Part shown: positions 11,001-21,280 of the stretch, piece by piece | Layout of the letters: each line of letters starts with the position of its first letter | How positions within the stretch are numbered: position 1 is the first letter of the stretch | Source: Apostichopus japonicus | Taxonomy: Eukaryota > Echinodermata > Holothuroidea > Aspidochirotida > Stichopodidae | Length of the DNA: 64,000 nt | Reading direction: 5' to 3' | Assembly: GCF_037975245.1 (NCBI RefSeq) | Contig: NC_092579.1 | Span: 937,001 to 1,001,000, forward strand | The notes under the pieces: generated by a model | What the model saw: the letters and a program-made list of their open reading frames with translations, nothing else | Told to the model about the DNA's origin: nothing | Database searches by the model: none | Position numbers and translations under genes: made by a program

Positions 11001-13198
11001 TCCACGTCATTGCTACCAATAGATCCCACTTTACTTCTCTTCCTCTCAAATTTAGTCTTCTTTCGTTTCTTCTTAGTGTTTTCGTAGCTCATGGCTACGA
11101 AGCCGATGGTCTTTGCTTTGTTCAGATTACGGAGAGCCGTCGGAGATATTTGATTGTATCTCTCCTGTAGTGCCTTCCTCTCATTCTGATGTCGAATAGG
11201 TGTCGATTCTGAGGCATCTGTTCCTTCCTCTAAACTAGAATCAAAGAATACCGAAGGCGACCAACTACCTCCCTGATGAGCCTCAGGACCGGAGTCATAG
11301 GTAAACGAGGGTGACACCTTACCTCCCATGACCCCTAAATTAGTATCAGATGCTAGCGATGGTGATACTGTACCTTCCCTAGCCTCTAGACTCGAATCAT
11401 AGATCAGCGAGGTTGCCACTGTAGCACCCTTGGCTTCTAAACTGGAGTCATAGACCAGCGAGGGTGACACTGTACCTCCATTGACCCCTGGATTGGTTTC
11501 ACAGACAAGCGTAGGTGACACGGTACCTCCCTTGGTCCCTAAACTGGAACCATAGAGTAACGATGGCAACAATCTCTGATCTTTGTCCATAACAAATCTG
11601 AGTATCTTCGGCTCAGTTGATTTCTGTAAAAAGAGTCGAAATCAACTCAAATCATCCGCTATGAAAGTTATAACATGGCTTGTAGCACCGAATTACCCCC
11701 ATTTACTACATTGTTTTACGTTTCTACGTTGGTATTATTTTCTTTGGTAACTTTTTCTTTAGAGAGAGACAAGAATCTGTGAACTGACAATGTGAAATCT
11801 TAACGTTTATTGGTGCTTCAGACATGCTTCTTAAATTCTTGAGTTTAATTACACATGGTGAGTTACCTCTGCAAGGAGCTTATCAATTTTGTCTACTTCA
11901 TTTGTAATTGGTGATTTAGATTACAGCTTACTGAAGCCACAGGTCTATACATTCTATTCGCAGGTGAACCATTCTAAGTTCATCGATTTTAACAGCACTT
12001 ATAAGGAGTACTTTACTTTCCAGTTTAATTTAATAGATATTATCGTTTTGCAACATTGTTGCAAAATATAACATCTTGAAGATTTAATCTTGGCACATGA
12101 AAGGTCAGTTCACGTTAGTATTAATATGTATATAGGGAAAATGTTATGTTGCAAAATTGTTTTCCTGACTTTTTTTGAATGTGTCCAAAACTCTTCATCC
12201 TGCCGCTCATACAAATATCCGTACCCCCCCACCCTTCCCCCACCCATGTCTTTCTCTTTATAAAAGTACAAGGTCTTCCCTACATTTAATAAAGTTTAAA
12301 TGAACATCATAGGATTATCTTTGGCAGCGGTATTATTGTTTAATATTGTGTAATTTATGTCGTCAATTTCAACAACAGGTAGCACAGTAATTTATAAAAC
12401 CTTGTTACTGCTGTCAGATCAATCGAGAGACATTTAAGTTCAATTTCAATCATTTTAATTAATAATTCTTCTCGATTAGGACCTAGACAAATCAACTTTC
12501 AAATCTCCCCTCCAGAAAGAACTAAGCAAAAAAACTGGTTATGTTCGTAATATTATGTTAGAGCCACAACATTCGTTGCCGCAATAACCTCACTTATATA
12601 GTTTTTAAATAAATACCAATACCATAGCCATGCTCTCAAAAATGATGTAACTGCTTGGCTGAATAGATCTTAACGGGGTAGTGTAGAAAACGAGAGAATA
12701 AATGGCATATGTTTGCTACAACACAGTAAGGTAAGTGAAATGCAGTCATGTCATACTCATATAATGTTACTAAATGGAAAGCATAACTATTCTTTCATCT
12801 TTGAAAATACAACACCAATAAGCATGCATATTTAGAGTAGCAAGTATAAATTAATAGCCCTTCCACAGTTTAATCCTTATTATCGTTCGTTGCATATAAA
12901 TAACTAAGGAATGTATTAACTACAGTATGGCCGCTGAGAGTAGCTCATCATACGGTTGTAATTTTGAGACAGATTAACTATGTTGGCTGGTACAACAGAT
13001 TGGTCATCATGTCAATCTTGATCCAGAGGTTTCAATCTCCCTGACTTGTATAACATGAATACGTGTCTAAGGCCAAACGCATCCCATTATAGTTAACACG
13101 CACAATATTACATCAACCTTTATAAACACACAGATCTTTGCGGACACAATTAACGGTATTCTCGCCTAAACTGAGATGAATCTTACCTTACGAGACAT
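1..13198 (-). CDS. TRPA1: TRPA1-like ankyrin-repeat channel, 5' part (12 exons, runs off the left edge)
   Basis: Twelve minus-strand exons join in phase: 13198-13187, 11623-10877, 10505-10349, 9717-9539, 5962-5858, 5503-5395, 4647-4550, 4296-4124, 3701-3653, 1715-1434, 1077-995 and 774-613, about 718 residues. Residues 1-280 are a non-ankyrin, low-complexity N-terminus; about 282-718 hold 13 ankyrin repeats. The junctions rebuild textbook repeats, e.g. [18 protein letters not shown] and [16 protein letters not shown]. The last repeats follow human TRPA1 collinearly: [11 protein letters not shown], then an insert with DTINESD, then [21 protein letters not shown]1 is a plasma-membrane cation channel with a long N-terminal ankyrin domain and six membrane segments; the latter are not in this window, so the channel assignment is inference. 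The ~250-residue N-terminal extension is unusual for TRPA1. Alternative: another large ankyrin protein. Most introns carry minisatellites. Confidence 0.65.
613..774 (-). CDS. TRPA1: TRPA1-like exon 12 (ankyrin repeats 12-13), last exon in window
   Basis: Acceptor tgtttcag|ACATGG, donor CCAGCAG|gtagag; residues 665-718. It encodes [18 protein letters not shown] and [17 protein letters not shown], the part most like TRPA1. Downstream exons lie beyond position 1. Confidence 0.85.
995..1077 (-). CDS. TRPA1: TRPA1-like exon 11 (ankyrin repeats 11-12)
   Basis: Acceptor tacattag|ATTATG, donor GCTGCGTC|gtaagt; residues 638-664. It reads [18 protein letters not shown] then KSPLHIAA, the latter matching the TRPA1 KSPLHFAA segment. 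Confidence 0.85.
1434..1715 (-). CDS. TRPA1: TRPA1-like exon 10 (ankyrin repeats 8-11)
   Basis: Acceptor tatctccaag|GGATGT, donor GTGGAG|gtaaat; 94 codons, phase 0 to 0 (residues 544-637). It contains [38 protein letters not shown] and [14 protein letters not shown]. These correspond to the TRPA1 repeats that carry NFLHL and CTPLHYAC. Confidence 0.9.
2576..3652. repeat. Tandem array derived from the exon-9 donor
   Basis: About 30 units fill most of intron 9. Near the exon the unit is ~33 bp; farther away it is ~50 bp and still contains the exonic bases TTATTACTGCAACAG before gtatgttaaaatg. This matches the true junction TTATTACTGCAAGAG|gtatgttaaaatg. The long reading frames on both strands here are products of the repeat, not genes. 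Confidence 0.9.
3653..3701 (-). CDS. TRPA1: TRPA1-like exon 9 (49-bp micro-exon)
   Basis: Acceptor ccctctgcag|AGCTGC, donor GCAAGAG|gtatgt. It encodes only [16 protein letters not shown], exactly bridging MSPLHR and [10 protein letters not shown] in phase 2 to 0. It is too short for routine ORF calling, but the repaired repeat is excellent. Its 3' end is the template of the array at 2576-3652. Confidence 0.85.
4124..4296 (-). CDS. TRPA1: TRPA1-like exon 8 (ankyrin repeats 6-8)
   Basis: Acceptor cttcataaag|ATTGTC, donor ACATAG|gtatgt; residues 470-526. It encodes [19 protein letters not shown] and the start of repeat 8 (NMSPLH). Confidence 0.85.
4364..4504. repeat. TA microsatellite in intron 7
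   Basis: Long (TA)n runs interrupted by caaata, in the intron just upstream of the exon-8 acceptor region. The reading frame across it is an artefact. Confidence 0.9.
4550..4647 (-). CDS. TRPA1: TRPA1-like exon 7 (ankyrin repeats 5-6)
   Basis: Acceptor atatttcag|CTGCTG, donor ACCGAG|gttagt; residues 437-469. It contains [15 protein letters not shown] and joins to [12 protein letters not shown] in the next exon. Repeat 5 has an extra loop here. Confidence 0.8.
4895..5255. repeat. ~20-bp minisatellite in intron 6
   Basis: About 18 copies of a 20-bp unit (aacataacagatctatggtg and variants). On the minus strand it contains gttatgttcacc, loosely like the exon-6 donor gtatgtttac, but it is not adjacent to the exon. 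Confidence 0.85.
5395..5503 (-). CDS. TRPA1: TRPA1-like exon 6 (ankyrin repeats 4-5)
   Basis: Acceptor ctcttcag|ATCTCC, donor GCACATG|gtatgt; residues 401-436. It contains [12 protein letters not shown] and [19 protein letters not shown]. Confidence 0.85.
5858..5962 (-). CDS. TRPA1: TRPA1-like exon 5 (ankyrin repeats 3-4)
   Basis: Acceptor ttcattaag|CTGTTA, donor CTTCTG|gtatgt; exactly 35 codons, phase 0 on both sides (residues 366-400). It reads [10 protein letters not shown] then [20 protein letters not shown]. Confidence 0.85.
6112..6232. repeat. 10-bp ttatgtattg minisatellite
   Basis: About 11 near-identical copies in intron 4. No coding signal was seen in the rest of 5970-7900, which includes a C-run near 6507 and a CT/AG-rich stretch at 7040-7110. 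Confidence 0.85.
7905..9533. repeat. 58-bp tandem array abutting the exon-4 donor
   Basis: About 27 copies of a 58-bp unit, interrupted near its left end by a TA run (7986-8030). On the minus strand each unit carries ACAAGgtatgcatcatc. The unit nearest the exon has ACAAAGgtacgcatcacc, 12-18 bases inside the real donor at 9538. Two unit variants (gtaatgggatg and ctaatggggtg) alternate over 8200-9300, which suggests dimer-wise expansion. Confidence 0.9.
9539..9717 (-). CDS. TRPA1: TRPA1-like exon 4 (ankyrin repeats 2-3)
   Basis: Acceptor tttctgcag|ATGTAG, donor GCAAAG|gtaatt; residues 306-365. It encodes [19 protein letters not shown] and [17 protein letters not shown] second donor-like site (ACAAAG|gtacgc) lies 18 bases inside the intron. 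The first is chosen because it joins to [10 protein letters not shown] in the next exon and completes a repeat. Confidence 0.85.
9737..10295. repeat. ~41-bp tandem array upstream of the exon-4 acceptor
   Basis: About 13 copies fill intron 3. On the minus strand the unit reads catgccggtctaacatg followed by tattgtgtttatta. The last copy merges into the acceptor region ctaacatttattgtg...ctgcag at 9718. CTAAC fits the metazoan branch-point consensus, so the array multiplies a branch-point-like element. Confidence 0.85.
10349..10505 (-). CDS. TRPA1: TRPA1-like exon 3 (ankyrin repeat 1)
   Basis: Acceptor ttccttag|TGTAT, donor GGCGCCG|gtaag; residues 254-305, phase 0 to 1. It contains the first ankyrin repeat, with [19 protein letters not shown]. 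Confidence 0.8.
10877..11623 (-). CDS. TRPA1: TRPA1-like exon 2 (repetitive N-terminal region)
   Basis: This 747-bp exon runs from acceptor tttttacag|AAATC to donor CATGAA|gtaagt and codes for residues 5-253. The first half holds about six imperfect repeats of roughly 19 residues built on [16 protein letters not shown]. The second half is basic ([14 protein letters not shown], a possible nuclear-type or polybasic signal) and then acidic ([12 protein letters not shown]). An internal Met at 11590 is an alternative start. No ankyrin repeat is seen here. No similarity to known domains is recognised. Confidence 0.7.
11624..13186 (-). other. TRPA1-like intron 1
   Basis: About 1.56 kb between the tiny first exon and the repetitive N-terminal exon. 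AT-rich, with no repeat array and no coding signal recognised. Confidence 0.4.
13187..13198 (-). CDS. TRPA1: TRPA1-like exon 1 (start codon, 4 codons)
   Basis: ATGTCTCGTAAG encodes MSRK and is followed by a strong donor, AAG|gtaaga. It ends in phase 0, which matches the exon at 11623. That exon is open upstream of its first Met (residues [11 protein letters not shown]), so an upstream coding exon is expected. The 5' UTR probably continues above 13198. Very short, so only moderately certain; translation could instead start at the Met at 11590. Confidence 0.45.
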
Positions 13199-13259
13199 AA
13201 TCGAAGCTATGAGTAACTTGAACTTTAATCGAGAGCGTCTCCAGTAATCAAGAATATGC

Positions 13260-14920
13260 TTCCTCCTCCTCCGGTGAGAATGATGTAGTTATAGAACAGA
13301 CTGACTGGCGTGTCTCATATACCCCACAACTCGAACTAGAAGCCGAGTGTTGATAACTAATATTATTTTAATATGAAAGTTTACGTTATCTCCAAGCACA
13401 CGAATTAAAGAGGTAATTGATCTGAGTTCAGACGGCATTGAATGTTTAATGATTGGAGTAACCAACTTAAATGTTGTGTATGTTATCAATTATCAACATT
13501 TATTGTTCTCTAAACGGTTTTCACTGGTTAATGGGCTTTCAATGTTAACGTTGCTGCTGTCGACACAGACGAAAAATCGAGTCATCTAAGAAACTCAAAT
13601 AATCTTTAAAATCTCTACTGTTATAATGTACCAATCTGGATGTAGAATGGAAAGGTATATTAATGTTGGCGAGAAGTGACCACACCCGGAAAATTCCGCT
13701 ATCTGGAGTCATTATGAATACGACTAAATCTTGTAGAAATTAATATATGATCATGATGTCATCAAGGTTGTCAGGTTTAGTCAGCAATCATATTTAAATG
13801 TAATTGATTACTGATTGGAGCATCACACATTCGAAGGGGGGGGGGGGTGATCAAGTACTGATAAAACTACCGTCTTAGGATAACATTTCGGGAGAGAGAA
13901 AGGGGTCTTTGAAGAGAGAGATGGGTCTGACCGAATGCTAATAATATCACCTTGAGGCCTGATGCTCCATCACCCATCAGTATGAAGATGACCGAACACT
14001 TTACTAAGATGTAAATCAGAATAGAACTTCGAATATAGAGTGAATCATAGGATTCAATTGTTTTATGCTACAGTTGATTCGGCAAAGGATGGGTAAAGCA
14101 AGGCTTTATTGCGATATACGCGTGAAACAGTTCTTTAACTTGTCGAGTGTTCCAATTGAGCACGGCTAGTGTTTCTGAGTGAATCCTCTAAATGGTTCGC
14201 AAGGACAGCTGAAATCAAGCCTCAGTCATTAAATAGCTACAAGCATGCATATAGCCCATCAATAGAACGTTCCTTTTCTAACCCCTCTTTAAGCCCAATG
14301 ACATATATGTTTTAGTGTCACGTCATTGCAGTTTTCTCTATGACTTCAGCATCTTTTTTTTCTATCGCCAATTATTGTAGAGTCGACAGGGGCATGACAG
14401 AAACGACGATTCTCAAATTAAGAGGATCAAATCTTAATCAAAATTTATGCGTTTTATTAAAAATCTCCGTGATGGTTTACTTAACAGACATGCGATACAT
14501 AATATCTTCAACGGTTGAGTTGAGTAAACGATCTTCGTGATTGCTTCATAAACAACTGGAGAGAGGAAGGTTCTTCGAATTCAACGAATCCAGACTTGAC
14601 GTACGTCATGGTTGGCAATTATCACCTATGAGGTAATATTACTCACTTCCAACTCCTCTCCTTATAAAGGCCATTTTACCAGAATTACTTAGTAACTTGA
14701 AATTGCTTTCGAAGATGCTCTCTGAGACAAGGCATAACACAAACACTTATCGTAGTACTAATAACATACATACATTACATTACTCTTAAAACATAGAAGA
14801 CAACTGACAACGCTAATCTTACATGAATGTTAAAGGTCCAGTTTCTGAGGTCATAGTTTCTTTATTAAGCTATGCCATTAATTATTATTACAACGAGAAA
14901 GACCCCTAATAGAAAGTTAA
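13260..14920. other. Gene-free stretch upstream of the TRPA1-like gene
   Basis: No gene or RNA recognised. It would contain the promoter of the minus-strand gene if exon 1 is right. A run of 11 G lies near 13837. The reading frames present are short and unsupported. Confidence 0.4.
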
Positions 14921-15307
14921 TGGCAAGCCAAATGACCGCCATTTTTTTAAATATAATTTCAGGTTTTTGGTAAAAAAAAGTTGGATTGTCGATCGATTAT
15001 CGACGGATATTTCCGATTAGCAATTCACGGATAATCCAAGTTTATCGCCGAAAAACCTTTATTTTTAAGCAATAAACTTGGATTTTCGACCAATTGTCCA
15101 GGCTTTTCCAACGGCAATTCTACGTTTTGATTGATAAGCCAAATTTACTGGTGATAATTAAATCGTTCGAATTTCGGATAATTAAACCTGAATTATCGAC
15201 CGATAAACCCTGGATTATCGGTAGATATTTCAGTTTTATCGGTGGATCATTCGGTTTTCTCGATCGAAAACCTGGAATATCTAATTATTAAGCATTTTGG
15301 CTTGCCA
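14921..15307. mobile_element. 387-bp MITE-like element with TGGCAAGCCAAA ends
   Basis: Ends are inverted repeats: tggcaagccaaatg at the left and attttggcttgcca at the right. The inside is filled with degenerate motifs of the type ATTATCGACCGATAA every ~18-25 bases. No clear target-site duplication is seen. Probably a non-autonomous DNA element, but of no family I recognise. Confidence 0.55.
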
Positions 15308-15719
15308 TACACGTTAAATAGTGTCACCGAAATAATACAAGCCGCCAATGTAAACAGTGTTCAAGCAGCTGTTGAGTAATGTACGAATATATAAAAGCAT
15401 TCAATATTCCAATCCATCTTTATTAGTGTTTAACTTACTAAAAGTTCTGCTTCTCTCATTAACTATATTAAAGTGGCAGTTAAAAGTATGAAGGACAAAC
15501 CAAAGTCTACTTCCTAAATCAGATCCGCCCAAACTTATATATAATTGTTATAACTATACATTGAGACTCATGTAGGCATATTTGTATGTCGAAAGATTTG
15601 AAGGAATAACAAACATTTTTTCATATTTTCGTTAAGAGAGAGAGAGAAAGACAGATAAATAGACATCCGGGGACTAATAAGATGCTAAGATTGATTTGGA
15701 CGGCAGAAGACGTTATGTA

Positions 15720-16650
15720 ACTACATTGCTCTGTTTAGCACTTAATACTCAATCGGTTTGATTTTAAACTTATGTTACGTTCATAACTTACTAAAGTCTT
15801 TAGTTCATATAGTCAGTCGTTTCGATTTGTGATTACTCAAAGTAACTTTTAATCCTGCTTGTTTTTACCTTACGCTTACTCTATTTACCCCCTATACTTC
15901 TAATTTATTTTTCTACTTAGGCTATGCGGTTCTACTTAGCTTCTCAGCTGTTTCAACTTACGGCTATTCATTTACATCTAGTCATCCGTATTTATTTACA
16001 GCAATGGTGTTATTTTTATACTCAGTCGTTTCGACATAAGGCCTAAACTTAGCTGTTACTTCTAGCCATTCTATTTATGACATGACTATTCTACTTAACT
16101 CTTGGCAGCCGTTTGACTTACGGCTACTCTATTTAGTTCCTATGTTACTCAATCATTTCGACTTATAGACTAAACGTAGCTGTTACTTCTACCGACGTCT
16201 AGTTAGACTATGATTTCTCTACTTAGCACTCGGCGGCCGTTTTGACTTAACGGTTCCTCTATGTTCTCCAGTACTCAATCATTTCGACTTATAACTACTT
16301 AGCTGTTAATTCTAGCCACTCTATTTAGGACATGACTATTCTACTTAACACTGGGCAGCCGTTTGACTTACGGCTACTTTATTTAGTGTCTATGCTAGTC
16401 AATCATTTCGACTTGGGGCCTTAACTGAGCTGTTACTCTTATAGCCACGTCTATTGAGGCTATGATTATTCTACTCAACGGCTCCTCTACGTAGCCCCAG
16501 TACTCAACCATTTCGACTTAAAGCTACGTAGTGTAGTTGTTACTTCTCAGTAATTTCGAAGTACCGCTGATCTATTTGCCCTTTGCTCTTCAGCCGTGTC
16601 CTCTAACGGCTGCTCTACTTCGCCTTTCTACGTAGCAGTTTCGACAAGCG
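15720..16650. repeat. Degenerate ~125-bp tandem satellite
   Basis: Repeated blocks share tactcaatcatttcgactta, tagctgttacttctagcca, catgactattctactta and cagccgtttgacttacggct. About six diverged copies with indels, no coding frame. It contains many short CTTA/TAAG words. Confidence 0.75.
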
Positions 16651-19440
16651 CATAATATTATGTTCATATATTATCATTCGGTTAAATCCTAACCTCCTCG
16701 CTGCTTTTACAGATATTTTGTAAGTGCTATACTGCTTTTTATATGAAAAAGCAATATGTAGTCGGTATGTAAGGGACTCACCTAAGAGCAAGTGTGAATG
16801 ATACCATTCTGTATCAATTTGTTCTCGTCATTACGGTGTGCGTAAGGGGAACATTTGACAAAGACAATTTCCTCATAATTTCGACGAACTTTAAATTCAG
16901 TTTATTTGATCACGATTAATGAATTTATTATGTTCTTTGCACTTTGGTTTTGCATTGATATTCGTTTGCTGCATTACTAATCGGCGAACGAAAAAAATAA
17001 CAATAATAATAGTACCACGAATGCCACAAAAAGATGATCTTTGCCGATGTAGCAGCGCAGAATGGGCGACCACCCGGTAACCACTGGATGATTGCGGGGT
17101 GATCACGGGGGGACCACGGGGTGACCACGGAGTGATCACGAGGTGACCACGGATGGCCCAGGGGTTGACCACGGGGTGACCAAGCATCAGCAATACTTCC
17201 TGGTGTGAAAGCATCTTACCAATAATGCAGATTACACTGCTGACACAATCTACAGACAATTACCATTGATATGTGACAGAGATACACGAGGTCGTAATGA
17301 GAGATGTATAGAGTTGCATGTTACTTACAGAGAGAGATCAATTCGTTGACAGTACCTCATTGACAGCTCTTTCATTAAGCCTTCTCTGCCTTGTGTAATC
17401 CAAACATCCCTAGCGTTTCAAACATTTTACTTCTACAATTTAACATATTAAGCCGTCATGAAATTGCGCGCAAATATCATGCTTCTTTGATAGACTTTAT
17501 TTTGACAAGCAATTTAACTCTAAATCTTATATTGTCACTTACAGCTAGAACAGTTTCAACTGGAGTTTCTGTGAGTCGGTGTAACGTTAGAGCGTCAGTG
17601 GTGTTTATATAATGTTTACCATCTATACTTCATTTAAACAAATCACCTCACCAACCATTCCCATCCCCTCTTTATTCACCCTCTAAACCCCCATCAGTAT
17701 ACCCGGATCCGGTCCGTATTTGCTTTAGAAAAACTTTGAAGCTTTCATGTTTATCTTCTTTCTTGAGGTATTCAATCAATCACTTGCTGTTAATATGTTG
17801 TCCTATAAGTATTTAAGGTGCCGTGGGAGCTGTTGGGGGCGTGGGGGAGATTTGATGGCGGGAGGGGGATGGGGGAGAAGGAGCAGTATACACAGGCATT
17901 ATACAGGCTGCTGCCCCAACCAAATATTTTTGTGAAAATTCGGGGCAATATGCTGAGAATTTTTCGGGCACCTACTGAAAGTAAAATGATTTGCAATGTG
18001 TTTTTCAATTGTTAAACTGATATTATTATTATCATTATTATTGTAACGACTTTCCCATTAATTATAACCAATATGGAAGGGTAATAACACGGCAAATGAT
18101 TGTATGTTATTGGCATGCGATGTAATAACCGATGCATGCCTATATGATATGCACATTAAGATGTTGACAAATTTTGGTTATATTTTTCGGGCATGTCGTT
18201 ACAGCCCCCCCCCCCCAAATCAAATTGGGCTCCTACGCCTATGTACATACTCTATGCATATAATATAGGGTTAGGGTAATACTAGCATAATCATAACAAA
18301 CCAGAAAAAAAAAGACAAAGAAGTTAGTTAACAAATTTAACTTTGTAACTTGTAGCGCACTCAGTTACACGACGGTGAGTGTTGCCGAATGAATATTCCT
18401 TTATAAATAAAAATGATAAAGGAAAATATTTGAACAAATCATATAGAAATAAAAAAGAAATAGAACTTACCCCAGTGTGTAAATTTGCAATAAGCTACCA
18501 CGTGGTAGTTCTACAGTCAGGTCCATTAAACGTAACCGTCCAATTTACGATGAGTTGAGGTGGCCAGTTACACGTAAAGCAGTGAGAGTTTGAGCCAGCT
18601 ACAAAGCTGGTCAATTAAGAAAAGGAGCTGCCTGCTGATTGAAAATAGTACGCATCAAATATATTCTGCTTTGTCTTAGTTGTTCTTTTTGATAAATGAG
18701 AAAGTCATTTTGAGCGATATAAAGAAAATGTGCTAATGTTATAGACAGTGTTTTTTGAATGATCATGCATTATCCATCCGTACGTAATCACAAACGAGAG
18801 CCACCGTAAGTCAACAAAAGTTGGGTGATTGTCTGGTCTCCGTTTTACTCGAATATGTTACCAATAGCTGTTCCTCCTTTTCATGGATCTCTATTTTAAT
18901 AGTTACGACTCAAGAGTCCAAATAAACCATCAAATCATCTTAGCTTTATGTTGCTCCTTTCGATTCCAATGATCATCTGCATTTTCTCTTGCTGGCGACA
19001 AATACCTATTTAACAAAGTTTTGACATATTAACTAGCCCTGTTTTGCTTTAAATAATGGCATAAAACTGATCCTCTGTTAGTGTAATGACATTTCATTTA
19101 CGAGGAATCGTAAAGTCTTTCACGGTCCATGAATGATGATAGGAATTAACTTTGTATTTTAGGCAACTTGATTTCCTTTCAAGTACAATGCTTACTGACA
19201 GTGATGTGGGTCAATATTCCATTTATTTGTTTCAAACAAGTAGCCTAGTCATATCTTGCGCATCATGCAGGAAAAGTTTACATGAATCTGTCGTTAGGTC
19301 ATGAGCTGTAATTATAAGCATAAATGGGGGCACTAGATAGAAACTAATTCAACGAATGTTGCTAACAGGTTTTATTGACAGACTTGCAGAATTAGTATAA
19401 TATATCGAGAACACGTACGTGCGTAAGACATGAGTACGAA
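16651..19440. other. Gene-free stretch
   Basis: Apart from the short minisatellite at 17085-17190 and a C-run near 18205, no supported feature was seen. The minus-strand frame at 16897-17259 merely crosses the minisatellite. Confidence 0.4.
17085..17190. repeat. ~13-bp GGTGACCACG minisatellite
   Basis: Tandem variants of ggtgaccacgggg and gtgatcacgag. The units are themselves palindromic around GGTGACC and TGATCA and are GC-rich against an AT-rich background. Confidence 0.75.
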
Positions 19441-21007
19441 CCTTTTTTATTTTATTTTGCAGAGTAAGTCGACGATGTAGATGCAAAATCAGTTTGATTT
19501 ATTTCAGTCAGGTAGGTCACAAATTCATCGACTTGTTAGGGTCGTTACCGTCTGAGATAAAACATTGGTGATGCTTGTATCCTGGTACATTTGAACAGAC
19601 GCTACTTGTATTGGCGGATGTAATTTAACTTTGTGCATTTCGAGGGAATGACGTCCACTTTGTCAAGATACGTCTCAATGTCGTAGGTTATTCTATACGG
19701 ATAGAAACGATCTCGCGGATCCACTACGGCACCTAACGTTTCAAACGTATCAAATAGGATAGGTGACAATTCGAACACACCTCCCGGGTCCTGGTAACGT
19801 ATAGCGTTTTGCAAAGCGGTTTTGGTGTTTGCAACAGTAGCTGTTCTTTATCAATCGTCTACAACGTGGACAATGAAAAGTATGGGCATAGTGATTCATA
19901 TCGATGATGTAACTAAACTGGCTTTCGTAGTAGTTTTTATACATACTATCCGGAAATCAACAAGGAGATTGACGAAGTAATTTGGCAATGGTTTGAGAAG
20001 GAAGTACTTGACCATCGTTCACATCTTGCGATACGTTTGGTTTCAACTCGAACACGTAAATGTTACATGGAAACCACTTTCAACCTCACCTAGATCTTGA
20101 AAGCAAACGCCTTTGAACGCCTCTGTTTTCAGCCTGTAGCAACTTCTTACCCGGCAAACATGGAGTTTAGAAATTTCTAAAAGTCTGCTCTGTCCCCGAT
20201 TCAATTGGGTAGCCAAAGACCTAAATATGCACAAATTATCTCTATGCTATGCGTCATGGCTAACATGTGTCGCTATTATTCTTTAAATCATCGGGAAGAT
20301 TGGATGGTGGTGCATCAACCAAAGAAAATTCACCCAGCGTATTGACGTAAATGCTCACATTCGTCACACATGCAATTACCCAAACAGATTCCCCCTCTCA
20401 TGTGTACCCAGATCTTCGATATCACTAGTCTTAAGTCGTCGCACAACGTCGTCAATGTCTTGATATGACGGGTACTAGTGAAAACGAACGTTCAAGAGTC
20501 TATGATTATTTCGAGAAGTGTGAAAATACCTCAATTCCCCATTTACTCTATGACAAAACGTATACCAAAAGACATGTTTAGTTTAAATTGGCCTCCTTGA
20601 TCTGTAAACACCCCTCTCCGCAACATCGTTTCCCCATCCAGTTCGTTTAATCTAAAATAATAGACGTCTTGCACGCGGATTGCTCGATGATGGTAGGTTC
20701 TAAAATCTCCCCAGTTTTTTTTCTCGTAGACGTTGCACATCATATCCACAATGTCTCGGCGCACTTCTTTCGTTATATAGTGGACGGGTCCTCCTCGAGG
20801 TCATCAAGGCTCCCCCCTTTCTAAGTCGATTCATCGATCTCCATCTCGTCTTCTGCAACAGAGCGAACCAGCTTCGCAGACTCGACTTGGGATTAAGGCA
20901 ATACAAACATAACAAAAAAATTACTACCGTCAGAGAAACATTGATACTGCCAAACGCTTTATTATCGCCAACATAAAGAAAAGAAATAATAAAAGAGAGA
21001 TGCTCAC

Positions 21008-21280
21008 ATCTTCACATTCACTGGAGCTCTCGTCGGACGTTGTAGCGGCTGAGGTACATTTTGCTGTTCACCTGGATGGTCCTCAACCTCTTCTATTATT
21101 TGCCTATTGGCTGCACACCGACCGCCACTCCGCATATAACGCTTCAGATGTGACGGACTTTTAAATGTCTTCATACATCGTTCACACGCGAGGTTTCGCC
21201 ATACATGCACCCTCCGAACGTGATCTTTCATCTTTCTTGAGTTAAGGAACATTTTTGCTGCACCCAAGTTCTCAAGGTTC
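21008..21280 (-). pseudogene. C2H2-like exon of the decayed PolB element
   Basis: Acceptor cgttatag|GAACC and possible donor gtgagc. It contains ACERCMKTFKSPSHLKRYM, a CxxC followed by a finger-like helix with one His replaced, and a preceding degenerate finger ending in HVRRVH. It is the best preserved part of the element. Confidence 0.55.
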
